The notes beneath the pieces are model-generated. The model searched no databases, was not told the DNA's origin, and saw nothing but the letters and a program-made list of their open reading frames with translations. Shown one piece after another: positions 17,943 to 26,369 of a DNA stretch of 64,000 nucleotides (position 1 is its first letter; every line of letters starts with the position of its first letter). The position numbers and the translations under genes were made by a program. This DNA is from OLB6 sp964467455 (GTDB lineage Bacteria > Bacteroidota > Ignavibacteria > Kapaibacteriales > Kapaibacteriaceae): positions 248,001 to 312,000 of the forward strand of contig CAYXQJ010000001.1 in assembly GCA_964467455.1 (NCBI GenBank), in the 5' to 3' direction.

Positions 17943-19128
17943 AAACCGCTGCTACTGCCGCATTGAGATCATCCGGGATCTCGCTGGAGAACATGAGCTC
18001 TTCGCGGGTGAAGGGGTGGATGAAGCCCAATGTGCGAGCGTGCAAGGCCTGACGATGGATGGCTTGTAGGGCAGCTGCAGCTTCTTTTCGGAACATATGG
18101 TGAATGGCCGTTAGCGATGCTTCGCCGCCACCATAGTCGGTATCACCGACGAGTGGATGTTTGATGTGTGAGAGGTGGACACGGATCTGATGTGTGCGGC
18201 CCGTGCGCAGCTTACAGCGAATGAGCGAAGCACAATCGTAACGGGCGAGCACGGTCACTTCAGTCGCGGCGTATTTACCGCCGCGCTGCACGACGGACAT
18301 GAGTCGACGGTCGCGTGTGCTACGGCCGATATCACCTTCGATCACACGGAAGTCGTCTTTGATGACGCCCCAGACCAGGGCGACATATTCGCGCTGAACC
18401 GTTCGTGCGGCGAACTGCTGCGACATCCGCAGTGTGGCTTGATACGTCTTGCCGATCACGATCAAGCCCGAGGTGTCTTTGTCTAACCGGTGGACGATGC
18501 CGGGTCGGATCGCCGATGACGTGAAGAAATCCGCTTCGCTCGACGCACTCAGCTCGTCCAGACCAACAACTTCTTCATCGTCGCCATCCGATCCGGACTC
18601 TGTCCCATTTCCTTCTGCCGACTCATCACTCGGTTGTTCGGTTATTCGGTTATTCTCTTCATTCGCATCATTCTCTTCCTCTTCCCAACTCTCTCTTTTC
18701 TTCAACACATCGATCGGCTCCCTCAATCCAGCATGCCAAAGCATTGCATTGACCAAGGTGCCGGTGCGGTTGCCGAAGCCCGGGTGGACGGGCATGCCCG
18801 CGGGTTTGTTGAAGACAATGAGATGCTCGTCTTCGTAGATAACAGGAACGGCGATGTCTTGCGGGATCAGCTGCAGCGGAGGATTCTTAACGACCGTCAC
18901 GCGGATCTTGTCGCCGGGCTTAATGCGATAGTTAGCTTTACTGCTCGCCCCATTCACAAGAACGGCGCCACGTTCGATGGCCTTTTGGACCCGGGATCGA
19001 GTGGCGTGCTCAATGGAGTGTGTGATAAAGGCGTCGAGGCGTTCTGCTTTTTGACGTGCCGAGATGTCGAACTCATAGACGTGTTCGATCTTCTCGGGGT
19101 GGTGTTCGTCCGGTTGGAACTCACTCAT
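17911..19128 (-). CDS. rluD: RluD-like 23S rRNA pseudouridine synthase with acidic insertion
   Basis: About 405 residues. An N-terminal S4 RNA-binding domain (RLDAFITHSIEHATRSRVQKAIERGAV...) is followed by the RluA-type catalytic domain with catalytic D216 in HRLDKDTSGL. Conserved YVALVWG and RTGRTHQIRVHLSHIKHPLVGD are present. Between HPGFGNRTGTLVNAML and RPGIVHRLD there is an extra ~75-residue acidic, Ser-rich block (about residues 130-205, with EEEENDANEENN and DGDDEE) absent from E. coli RluD. Its DNA includes three CCGAATAA octamers. The C-terminus ends inside a 15-bp repeat array. It overlaps lspA by 8 nt. Family role: pseudouridines of the helix 69 region. Confidence 0.9.
   Translation of the reverse strand: MSEFQPDEHHPEKIEHVYEFDISARQKAERLDAFITHSIEHATRSRVQKAIERGAVLVNGASSKANYRIKPGDKIRVTVVKNPPLQLIPQDIAVPVIYEDEHLIVFNKPAGMPVHPGFGNRTGTLVNAMLWHAGLREPIDVLKKRESWEEEENDANEENNRITEQPSDESAEGNGTESGSDGDDEEVVGLDELSASSEADFFTSSAIRPGIVHRLDKDTSGLIVIGKTYQATLRMSQQFAARTVQREYVALVWGVIKDDFRVIEGDIGRSTRDRRLMSVVQRGGKYAATEVTVLARYDCASLIRCKLRTGRTHQIRVHLSHIKHPLVGDTDYGGGEASLTAIHHMFRKEAAAALQAIHRQALHARTLGFIHPFTREELMFSSEIPDDLNAAVAAVSRGDNSHSDI
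18631..18654 (-). repeat. CCGAATAA-type octamers inside rluD
   Basis: Three 8-bp units (plus strand CGGTTGTT, CGGTTATT, CGGTTATT) lie in frame in the acidic insertion of RluD and encode part of its Asn/Arg/Thr stretch. They are the reverse complement of the intergenic octamer at 9805-9860. Confidence 0.8.
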
Positions 19129-19696
19129 GGTCGGCCGCCGGAGGAGCCGACATCTTGCCGCTGAAGATCAGCATAAGCACGATGCCGATGCTGACGCACG
19201 AATCAGCGACATTGAAGACCGGCCAATGTGTGTATTGCCGGCCGAACCAACTCACATCGGGGATATCTACTTGGATGAAATCTACAACAAGGCCATAGAA
19301 CAAGGGGCCTTCATTGTAGAGTACACCATAGAATGCCCGATCGATCAAGTTTCCTACGGCACCGGCGAATAACAAGCCGATGGCCAACCGTGCACCCCAA
19401 TGGGCGGTCCGGATCTTGTCAAGGTAGACGGCCAACGTAATGGAAATGGCGATGGTGATCAAGGTAAGAATGATCTTGGCATCTCCCCAGGAGATACCGA
19501 ACGCCATGCCGGGGTTTTCGACGTATGTGATACGTACCAGCTCGCCGAGTAATGGAAAGCTTTCACCGAGGTACATCCCTTCATGACGAATGCCGAAGAG
19601 ATCGAACCCCTTTACCGCGATCTTGGTGATCTGATCAACAACGATCAGGATGGCGGCAAGCAGGTGATAGCGATACCGATCAACGAAGTGCGTCAA
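19121..19696 (-). CDS. lspA: Lipoprotein signal peptidase (signal peptidase II)
   Basis: About 191 residues with four membrane helices. It cleaves lipoprotein precursors before the lipidated Cys in the inner membrane. The aspartyl-protease pair is visible in GNLIDRAFYG and FNVADSCVSIGI, and the family motif NPGMAFGISW is present. It is slightly longer than E. coli LspA because of an extended loop (YNEGPLFYGLVVDFIQVDIP) between the catalytic motifs, as seen in Bacteroidota. It overlaps rluD by 8 nt downstream and the DksA-like gene by 17 nt upstream, so the three form one operon. Confidence 0.95.
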   Translation of the reverse strand: MTHFVDRYRYHLLAAILIVVDQITKIAVKGFDLFGIRHEGMYLGESFPLLGELVRITYVENPGMAFGISWGDAKIILTLITIAISITLAVYLDKIRTAHWGARLAIGLLFAGAVGNLIDRAFYGVLYNEGPLFYGLVVDFIQVDIPDVSWFGRQYTHWPVFNVADSCVSIGIVLMLIFSGKMSAPPAADHE

Positions 19697-20288
19697 GGCT
19701 CTTAGCCACGATACGGTCTACACCATCTTCCGGGCAACGTTGGTGGATCTTATAGGATGCCGACAACGTCGTGATCGGAACGGCAAGAAGACGCTCCTTG
19801 GCGATCAGAATGCCACACATACGGCAGATACCGTAGGTCTTCTCGTCGATGCGCTGGATCGCCTCTTCCAGCTTCCGGATATAATCCTGGATGCGCTGGA
19901 TCTGAGCGTAGGTCTTCTCCTTCTCCATCGCCTCTGAACCCTGTTCTGCCATGTGCATCGAATAGATGGCACTTTCGTCAGCAGACTCAGCACTGGTAAG
20001 GTCTTCCAGACGCTCGCGCAGCATGCGCAGTTCGTCCATCGCCTCTTCCTTGGCACGTTCAATAACGGTGCGAAAGGTCGACAGATCCTTATCGGAGTAG
20101 CGGAGACCCTTCTTGGGAGGGATCGGGAGGGTGGGCGCCTTCGGTTTGGTACCGGGCGACAAAGAAGCTGCTCCGGCAGCTTTCACTACCGGAGCAGCAG
20201 ATTGTGCTGAGCCGGATGACTTCGCGGGCTTTTTCGTCACTTCCTTACTTTTTGCTGTAGTTGCCGATGCTATTGGGCTTGTTGCCAC
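19680..20288 (-). CDS. DksA/TraR-family RNA polymerase-binding protein
   Basis: About 202 residues from GTG 20288. The core is a coiled coil (TVIERAKEEAMDELRMLRERL ... EAIQRIDEKTYGICRMCG) with a half zinc finger. The first CxxC is present (CRMCG); the second is replaced (LSASYK), as is usual in the Bacteroidota version, which ends with the K-E-R-L-L-A-V-P signature. Residues 1-70 are a low-complexity Ser/Ala/Lys tail. GTG 20288 has no clear ribosome binding site, and the frame stays open a further 37 codons upstream to an A10 run inside the H1-like gene, with the same Ser/Ala-rich composition. The true protein may therefore be longer and fused to the H1-like segment. Role: modulating transcription initiation through the RNAP secondary channel. 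Confidence 0.85.
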   Translation of the reverse strand: MATSPIASATTAKSKEVTKKPAKSSGSAQSAAPVVKAAGAASLSPGTKPKAPTLPIPPKKGLRYSDKDLSTFRTVIERAKEEAMDELRMLRERLEDLTSAESADESAIYSMHMAEQGSEAMEKEKTYAQIQRIQDYIRKLEEAIQRIDEKTYGICRMCGILIAKERLLAVPITTLSASYKIHQRCPEDGVDRIVAKSLDALR

Positions 20289-20389
20289 ACTCTTTTTTGA
20301 CGCTGCAGTTGATACCCTGCTGGAGGTAGCCGCTGCGTTCGAAGCCGTATGCGAAGTATCCGAGCTCGAAGCCGAGTTAGGACGTTGCC

Positions 20390-20644
20390 TTACTTGGCTT
20401 TTTTTTTTGCCGTAGCCTTCTTGGCGGCCTTCTTGGTCGCTTTCTTGGCTGTGGCCTTCTTGGCTGCCGGCTTCTTGGCGGCCTTCTTGGCTACCTTCTT
20501 CGCGGCCTTCTTGGTCGCCTTCTTAGCCGTTGCCTTCTTGGCTACCGGCTTCTTGGCGGCCTTCTTGGCGGCCTTCTTGGTCGCCTTCTTCGCCGTTGCC
20601 TTTTTGGCTGCCGGCTTCTTCGCTGCTTTCTTGGCTGCTGCCAT
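20390..20644 (-). CDS. Histone H1-like Lys/Ala-rich basic protein
   Basis: About 84 residues made almost entirely of Lys, Ala, Pro, Thr and Val in AAKKPAAKKATAKKATKK-type repeats, like the DNA-binding tails of bacterial H1-like (Hc1/AlgP-type) proteins. A strong Shine-Dalgarno (GGAGG) lies 8 nt before ATG 20644 and decides the start over an in-frame upstream TTG. It ends with a run of ten A followed within 9 nt by TAA. It lies just upstream of the DksA-like gene on the same strand. It may be an independent nucleoid protein or, through the A10 run, the N-terminal part of a fusion with the DksA-like protein. Confidence 0.75.
   Translation of the reverse strand: MAAAKKAAKKPAAKKATAKKATKKAAKKAAKKPVAKKATAKKATKKAAKKVAKKAAKKPAAKKATAKKATKKAAKKATAKKKAK
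20399..20408 (-). promoter_or_regulatory. A10 homopolymer: candidate frameshift/slippage site
   Basis: Ten T on the plus strand are ten A in the transcript, in the H1-like frame as GC(A AAA AAA AAA)GCC AAG TAA. A -1 shift here (or one extra A in the mRNA) avoids the TAA and reads without any stop into the DksA-like gene. I checked every codon from 20399 down to 20286. Confidence 0.45.
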
Positions 20645-20711
20645 AGAACGCACCTCCAACTGTAGATAATGAATGAAAACGCGTGCGTCCTATTTGGACG
20701 CATCACTTCTT

Positions 20712-23700
20712 TTACACGCGATTAACGCGCACGTTGACGTGACGCCCGTTGATCTCGAGATCGACCCCTTCGAGTCGTTCCCCCCGCTCGAGCGTGACCG
20801 CCAGCGTTTCCATTACAATGTACGAGCGCATGGTTTGCAGTGCCTCGGAGGTGCTATCGTCGGTGCTGTATTCCAACGTTATGCGATCCGTCACGAGATA
20901 GTCCGCATCCTTACGCAGTTTTTGGATCCGGCTCACGAATTCGCGCGCCAGACCTTCCCGTTCCAACCCTTCATCGATCTCCGTGTCAAGTGCAACGGTT
21001 ACCCCATCGTCACTCGCCACCAGCCAACCTTCAATATCCTCACTTACGATCTCAACGTCTTCGAAGTCGATCTGTACCGTGGTGTCTCCAACACTTACTG
21101 CCAACACCGAAGACTGTTCCAATTTACGAACATGTTCATTATTTAGGGAGCGGATCGCTTCGGCGACAAGTTTCGTTTGATCTCCGTATTTCTTGCCGAT
21201 GACTTTGAAGTTCGGCTTGGCACTTCGACGGACGATGTTCGTGTCGTCGGAAACATACTCGATGGTCTTGACATTGATCTCTTCCAAGATCACATCTTCG
21301 ACTGCTTGTACTTCACGTCGCATTGCCGGACCGTCAACAGGTAACAAGATTCGGCGCAGCGGTTGTCGAGTTTTAATCCGCGCTTTTTCCCTCAAAGAAC
21401 GTGCAAGCGTGACGATCGTCTGTGCTTGCTTCATGCGATGTTCGAGATCGTTATCGATCAAGGTCACATCTGCCGTTTGCAATATACAACAATGCACACT
21501 GTTTTGTTCAAAATCCAAACGTAATCTGATGAACAGATTTTCAGCAAGGAAGGGGGCGACCGGTGCGATCATATGCGCAACGGTCGATAGCACTTCGAAC
21601 AACGTGTCATACGCTGCGCGCTTGTCATCGTCGAAGTCGCCTTTCCAAAAACGTCGACGGTTGCGGCGAACGTACCAGTTCGAAACATCCTCGATGACAA
21701 AGTCCTGAATGATGCGGCAGGCCTTGGTCAGATCGTAGTCATCCATCGACGACACATAGCCGCTAAGGATGGTGTTCAATCGCGAGATCACCCAACGATC
21801 GATCTCCGGACGGTCGGCCACAGAGGTACGCTGCGATGAGGCTACGTAGCCGTCCACATTAGCATACAAGGCAAAGAACTCATACGTGTTTGTCAGGGAA
21901 CGGAACAGGTCAGCCAAGACCGTCCGCGAGATGTCCTCTTCATTGAACAGCTTGGGTTTCCAGGCCGGTGAAGACGACATCAGGTACCATCGGATGGCGT
22001 CGGCACCGTACTTGTCAAACAACTCGAAGGGGTCTACCGTGTTGCCCTTCGACTTCGACATTTTCTGACCGTTCTTGTCAAGGATCAGGTCGTTGACGAT
22101 CACGTGCTGATAGGCCGGTTTGTTGAAGAGCGCCGTTCCGATGTTATGCAGAGTGTAGAACCATCCCCGCGTTTGATCGATGCCTTCGGCAATGAAATCA
22201 GCCGGGAAGGTTTGATCAAACAGATCCTTGTTCTCGAAAGGATAATGGAGCTGTGCAAACGGCATACTGCCCGAGTCGAACCAAACGTCGACCACTTCCT
22301 TCGTCCGGCGATAGACCTTGCCGTTGCGTTCGAAAACGATCTTATCCACGAACGGACGGTGCAGGTCGACCTCGCCGCGAACTTCTTCTGCCGGAACGCG
22401 TCTACCATCCTCACGCTCGTACGATCCCTGCAACAACTCATCGATCGATCCAACGGCAAACATGTCCTCACCGTCTTCGCTGACCCAGATCGGGAGCGGC
22501 GTACCCCAGTATCGGTCACGTGATAATGACCAGTCCTTGACCTCTTCCAACCAATTACCAAAACGTCCTTCGCCGATCTCCGGCGGATGCCAGTTGATGA
22601 GTTTGTTATTCGAGACCAACTCATCACGGTATCGCGGTGATGCGATGAACCACGAATCCCGTGCATAGTAGATGACGGGATTGTCCGTACGCCAGCAATG
22701 TGGATAACTATGCAGGTAGTCGAATGATGCCTTATAGATCTTCCCGGCCTTCTTCAATGCGATCACGATGTCGCGATCGGCACCCTCTTCGGTATGATCC
22801 GTGTACGTGAACGTCTTTACCGGCCGACCCGCAAAGTCTTTGATCTGGTCAGTAAACCGACCATTGGGTGTAACAGGCTGCGGCATCGGCAGTGCATTGG
22901 TCTTCGACATCTCGAAGTCGTCCTGACCAAATGCTGGAGCAAGATGCACCACGCCCGTACCGTCGTCCGTGGTGACGAAGTCCCCTGCCAAGACCGACAG
23001 CACATTGGGATGTGTGGTGGCGTCAAGTTCAACGTCGGTGAAGATCTGCTCATACTTTGAGCCAAGGATGTCGCGTCCGCTGTAGCGACCCAACACCTCG
23101 ACCTCACCGTCCAAGATCTCCACTCTCGACTCGGCCAATACGAGCTCTTCGACCTCCGTGGCCTCCTTGATCACGCGCGTATTTCGCACATGCACATACA
23201 CCACGTCCGGACCAACAGCAAGAGCCACATTCGCGAACAACGTCCATGGTGTTGTGGTCCACACCATGATGCTCGCCCCCTCCAATCCCTTGATCGGTGA
23301 CGACGTGATCTTGAGCTTGAGATAGACGTTGGGGTCTTTGACGTCTTTGTAGTTCTGTGACAGTTCATGGCTGGAAAGGGGCGTCCCTAACGTAGGTGAT
23401 TGCGGGACAACCTTGAACCCTTTGTAGATGAGCCCCTTCTCAAAGAACTGAGAGAGTGCCCACCAGACGGATTCAACATAGTCATTGCTGCAGGTGATGT
23501 AGGCCGAGTCGAGATCAAGCCAATAGCCCATCCGTCGGGTAAGCGTACGCCACCCTTCTTCCATCTCGATGTTGCGGTCAACGATCGAACGGCAGGTACG
23601 ATTGAACGTGTCGATGCCGATGGTCTCGATCTGCGCCTTGTCGGTGATGCCGAGTTCCTTTTCTGCGGCGATCTCCACCGGAAGTCCGTGCGTGTCCCAT

Positions 23701-23972
23701 CCGCCTTGACGGCGAACCTGGAATCCGCGCATGGTCTTGTAGCGGCACATGGCGTCCTTGATGGTGCGCGCCATGACGTGGTGGATACCAGGACGACCAT
23801 TTACGGTCGGCGGACCTTCGAAGAAGGAAAACGATGGTGCTCCTGCTCGCACTTCGATAGATGTTTCGAAGACGCGGTTGCGTTCCCAATACGCTAGGAT
23901 GTCTTCTTCCAGACGCGGATAACTGAAGTCATCTGGAAATGGCTGGAACGAGGGTTCGGTTGTCTGACTCAT
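20712..23972 (-). CDS. ileS: Isoleucyl-tRNA synthetase
   Basis: About 1086 residues, the longer eukaryote-like (IleS2-type) form common in Bacteroidota. Class I signatures: PTVNGRPGIHHVMARTIKD (the HIGH site, near residue 63) and KNGQKMSKSKGNTVDPFEL (KMSKS, near residue 637). A large editing domain lies between them, and the anticodon domain follows (DRWVISRLNTILSGYV..., IEDVSNWYVRRNRRRFW). It charges tRNA-Ile with isoleucine in the cytoplasm. I start at ATG 23972 (MSQTTEPSFQPF); the longer frame runs into the kinase gene and past a candidate promoter (TAATTTCG at 23981-23988). The IleS2 type is often mupirocin-insensitive, a family-level expectation only. Confidence 0.96.
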   Translation of the reverse strand: MSQTTEPSFQPFPDDFSYPRLEEDILAYWERNRVFETSIEVRAGAPSFSFFEGPPTVNGRPGIHHVMARTIKDAMCRYKTMRGFQVRRQGGWDTHGLPVEIAAEKELGITDKAQIETIGIDTFNRTCRSIVDRNIEMEEGWRTLTRRMGYWLDLDSAYITCSNDYVESVWWALSQFFEKGLIYKGFKVVPQSPTLGTPLSSHELSQNYKDVKDPNVYLKLKITSSPIKGLEGASIMVWTTTPWTLFANVALAVGPDVVYVHVRNTRVIKEATEVEELVLAESRVEILDGEVEVLGRYSGRDILGSKYEQIFTDVELDATTHPNVLSVLAGDFVTTDDGTGVVHLAPAFGQDDFEMSKTNALPMPQPVTPNGRFTDQIKDFAGRPVKTFTYTDHTEEGADRDIVIALKKAGKIYKASFDYLHSYPHCWRTDNPVIYYARDSWFIASPRYRDELVSNNKLINWHPPEIGEGRFGNWLEEVKDWSLSRDRYWGTPLPIWVSEDGEDMFAVGSIDELLQGSYEREDGRRVPAEEVRGEVDLHRPFVDKIVFERNGKVYRRTKEVVDVWFDSGSMPFAQLHYPFENKDLFDQTFPADFIAEGIDQTRGWFYTLHNIGTALFNKPAYQHVIVNDLILDKNGQKMSKSKGNTVDPFELFDKYGADAIRWYLMSSSPAWKPKLFNEEDISRTVLADLFRSLTNTYEFFALYANVDGYVASSQRTSVADRPEIDRWVISRLNTILSGYVSSMDDYDLTKACRIIQDFVIEDVSNWYVRRNRRRFWKGDFDDDKRAAYDTLFEVLSTVAHMIAPVAPFLAENLFIRLRLDFEQNSVHCCILQTADVTLIDNDLEHRMKQAQTIVTLARSLREKARIKTRQPLRRILLPVDGPAMRREVQAVEDVILEEINVKTIEYVSDDTNIVRRSAKPNFKVIGKKYGDQTKLVAEAIRSLNNEHVRKLEQSSVLAVSVGDTTVQIDFEDVEIVSEDIEGWLVASDDGVTVALDTEIDEGLEREGLAREFVSRIQKLRKDADYLVTDRITLEYSTDDSTSEALQTMRSYIVMETLAVTLERGERLEGVDLEINGRHVNVRVNRV

Positions 23973-23980
23973 GAGTGCTG

Positions 23981-23988
23981 CGAAATTA
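23981..23988 (-). promoter_or_regulatory. Putative -7 promoter element for ileS
   Basis: The minus strand reads TAATTTCG, one mismatch from TAnnTTTG, ending 8 nt before ATG 23972. It lies at the 3' end of the kinase gene. A leaderless or very short leader is implied. Confidence 0.4.
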
Positions 23989-25509
23989 CGCAAGCGGGAG
24001 AGCAATGACGAAGGTTGTGCCTACGCCAACTTCCGAAGAGGCCATGATGGAGCCGCCATGGCTCTCCACGATCCATCGCACGATCGACAAGCCCAGACCT
24101 GTTCCTTGCACGTCTTGAGACCGCGCTTTATCGACGCGGAAGAAGCGATCATAGATCTTTGGCAACTGTTCAGCCGGTATTCCCTGCCCGGTATCTTCGA
24201 CGCGGATGAGGGCCCGACGCGGGTCCGACGTCAACGTGACCTTTACGCGTCCACCGCGCGGCGTGTACTTGACCGCATTCTCGATCACGTTCAACAGCGC
24301 CTGATGTAGACGTGTCTTGTCACCATTGACCATCATATAGGAGGCGATCGACGTGGTGACCGAGATCTGCTTCGGTTCAGCGAGGATCTCGATATCCTCA
24401 CAGATGTCCTTGAGCAATGCCGACAGATCCACCGGTCGCATTTCGATCTGCACCTGACCGGACTCGGCTCTTGATAGCTCCAGCAGGCCTTGAACGACAT
24501 TGTTTAGTCGATCGACCTCTTCAAGACAACTTTCAAGTGTGCGACGGATCTCATCATCAGCGATGGGCCGACGCAGCGCGATCTCCAACTCCCCCATCAA
24601 GATGGCAAGGGGCGTTTTGAGTTCGTGAGAAGCATCGGACGTGAACTGCCGCACTTGTTCAAAGGAACGCTCCAAACGTGCGATCATCTCATTCAACGTA
24701 TCGGTGAGGCGCGCGATCTCGTCGTTGGTCTGCAAGACCGGCAACCGATCGGCGAGTCGCTCTGCTGTGATCCGTCGAGCAGAACGCGTGATCAGGTCCA
24801 CCGGACTCAAGGCCCGTTTGGCGAGGAACCAGCCGGCCAATACCGAGAGAACGATCACGACGGGGATCGCCCACAACATCAACGCGAAAAGTCCGCGCAG
24901 CGTGGCATCGACCTCTTCGGCCGGATAGGCCGCAGCGACCTCGGCCATGTCGGCCTTGGTGATCACGAGACGATATCGAGTACCACGGACCGTGTAGTCC
25001 GTGTAGATGCGGTCGTCGATCACCCGAACTCCGCGCTCTTTGAAGTACTCAAAGCGAGGAAGACTGTCTTCAAGGAGATTGTCGGAGCGCCACACCACGT
25101 CACCCGATGGTACACTGACCTGAAGCACGAAGGTTGACGAATTCAGCAGCACATGTTCATACACCGCCGTCCAGACGGGATCTTCACGTTCTCCCAGGAT
25201 GGAGTCCGGCACAGGTATCGGGCCAACAAAGTCGCGCATGGAACTTCGTTCAAGGAAGGCGAAGATGTTCTTCGATGCCTCCTCCGAACGTCGGCTACGC
25301 TTGACGCGCATCAATGGTCGTTGCGCCTCTTGCTGCTGATTCTTGATCACGACCAAGAGTGAGGACGCGGCGCGTGCGAGAGAACGGTCGAGATTTTGGT
25401 ATAACTCATTGGAGACGGTGAAATAGGCCACAACCGCGAAGGCCGTGGCCGTCAACGCCACGACACCGCCGTAGAGCAGTGCCAAACGAGTTCTTAATGT
25501 GAGCCTCAC
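23986..25509 (-). CDS. Sensor histidine kinase (orphan in this window)
   Basis: About 507 residues. Two membrane helices (residues ~9-30 and ~205-228) flank a periplasmic sensor region. A HAMP linker follows (KRALSPVDLITRSARRI), then a HisKA domain with phospho-acceptor H295 in SDASHELKTPLAIL, and an HATPase_c domain with N-box NVIENAVKYTPRGG, VEDTGQGIP and GTGLGLSIVRWIVESHGG. The signal is unknown; the sensor region has no recognisable fold. No response regulator is adjacent: upstream is divergent murI, downstream is ileS. The GTG start at 25509 lies 5 nt after a TAGATTTC element (25515-25522), consistent with a leaderless transcript. Confidence 0.92.
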   Translation of the reverse strand: MRLTLRTRLALLYGGVVALTATAFAVVAYFTVSNELYQNLDRSLARAASSLLVVIKNQQQEAQRPLMRVKRSRRSEEASKNIFAFLERSSMRDFVGPIPVPDSILGEREDPVWTAVYEHVLLNSSTFVLQVSVPSGDVVWRSDNLLEDSLPRFEYFKERGVRVIDDRIYTDYTVRGTRYRLVITKADMAEVAAAYPAEEVDATLRGLFALMLWAIPVVIVLSVLAGWFLAKRALSPVDLITRSARRITAERLADRLPVLQTNDEIARLTDTLNEMIARLERSFEQVRQFTSDASHELKTPLAILMGELEIALRRPIADDEIRRTLESCLEEVDRLNNVVQGLLELSRAESGQVQIEMRPVDLSALLKDICEDIEILAEPKQISVTTSIASYMMVNGDKTRLHQALLNVIENAVKYTPRGGRVKVTLTSDPRRALIRVEDTGQGIPAEQLPKIYDRFFRVDKARSQDVQGTGLGLSIVRWIVESHGGSIMASSEVGVGTTFVIALPLA

Positions 25510-25514
25510 GGAGC

Positions 25515-25522
25515 GAAATCTA
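25515..25522 (-). promoter_or_regulatory. Putative -7 promoter element for the histidine kinase
   Basis: The minus strand reads TAGATTTC (TAnnTTTC), ending 5 nt before GTG 25509. It pairs divergently with the murI element 21 bp away. Confidence 0.4.
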
Positions 25523-25543
25523 CGGAGAACCGTCGGGCGGTCG

Positions 25544-25551
25544 TAATTTCA
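25544..25551 (+). promoter_or_regulatory. Putative -7 promoter element for murI
   Basis: TAATTTCA (TAnnTTTC core) lies 5 nt before ATG 25557, implying a leaderless mRNA. Confidence 0.4.
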
Positions 25552-25556
25552 CGTCC

Positions 25557-26369
25557 ATGCAAAGCGATCAACGTCCGATCGGCGTCTTCGACTCCGGCAT
25601 CGGCGGCCTTACGGTCCTCAAACATCTGGCACGCCTGATGCCGCATGAACGATTCGTCTACCTCGGCGATACGGCGCGGGTCCCCTACGGTAACAGATCC
25701 ACAGAGACCGTCAGAACCTATGCCCGCCAATGTGCGGCATTCCTGCTCCGACACGACGTCAAGATGATCGTGGTCGCCTGCAACACCGTCTCTGCACTCG
25801 CACTTGATGTCGTACGGTCCATGACGAATGTGCCGGTGCTCGGTGTGATCGAGCCGGCAGCACGGATCGCAGCCTCGACCACACAAAACGGACATATCGG
25901 TGTGATCGGCACACGAGCGACCGTCGCCTCTGATGCCTACGCCCGTGCGATCCGGACCTTCGAAACTCAGACCACCCTTCACGTCCATAGTCGTGCCTGT
26001 CCACTGTTCGTACCGCTCGTCGAAGAAGGATGGCTGGATACGGCGGCGACCCGTGCTATCGCCGAAGAATATTTGCGCCCACTGATCGCACAACAGTGTG
26101 ATACAGTTGTCCTGGGCTGCACACACTATCCGCTCTTAGCACCAGTGCTGCAGGCGCTGATGCCGGGCGTCCAACTCATCGACTGCGGTGAGGTGACGGC
26201 GCTTGATGCTATGAACGTCTTGCATGCACCACAAGAAAGATCGGCCGACATCCCGCGCATGGACCTGTACGTCACGGACCATACACCGTCATTCTCCACG
26301 CTGTCGCGGCAATTCCTGGGAATGCCGATCGACGACCCCGTACTCGTTACTCTCGAGGCCTTGACATGA
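25557..26369 (+). CDS. murI: Glutamate racemase
   Basis: About 270 residues. It converts L- to D-glutamate for peptidoglycan stem peptides. The N-terminal IGVFDSGIGGLTVLKHL, the substrate loop YLGDTARVPYGNRS and the two catalytic cysteines are present: C75 in VVACNTVSALALD and C188 in LGCTHYPLLAP. ATG 25557 lies 5 nt after a promoter-like element. The stop overlaps the next start by 4 nt (ATGA), making it the first gene of a four-gene run with two peptide permeases and holA. Confidence 0.95.
   Translation: MQSDQRPIGVFDSGIGGLTVLKHLARLMPHERFVYLGDTARVPYGNRSTETVRTYARQCAAFLLRHDVKMIVVACNTVSALALDVVRSMTNVPVLGVIEPAARIAASTTQNGHIGVIGTRATVASDAYARAIRTFETQTTLHVHSRACPLFVPLVEEGWLDTAATRAIAEEYLRPLIAQQCDTVVLGCTHYPLLAPVLQALMPGVQLIDCGEVTALDAMNVLHAPQERSADIPRMDLYVTDHTPSFSTLSRQFLGMPIDDPVLVTLEALT

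Noticed and set aside
17260..18069. An ORF whose translation shows pentapeptide-like repeats (VAVLD, SGTSK)
   Set aside because: It overlaps mtgA out of frame and its repeats are just the translation of the 15-bp DNA arrays; no start signal supports it.
20349..20669. A hydrophobic Ala/Leu/Phe-repeat ORF on the plus strand
   Set aside because: It is the reverse complement of the Lys/Ala repeats of the H1-like gene, which has the Shine-Dalgarno and the biologically sensible composition.
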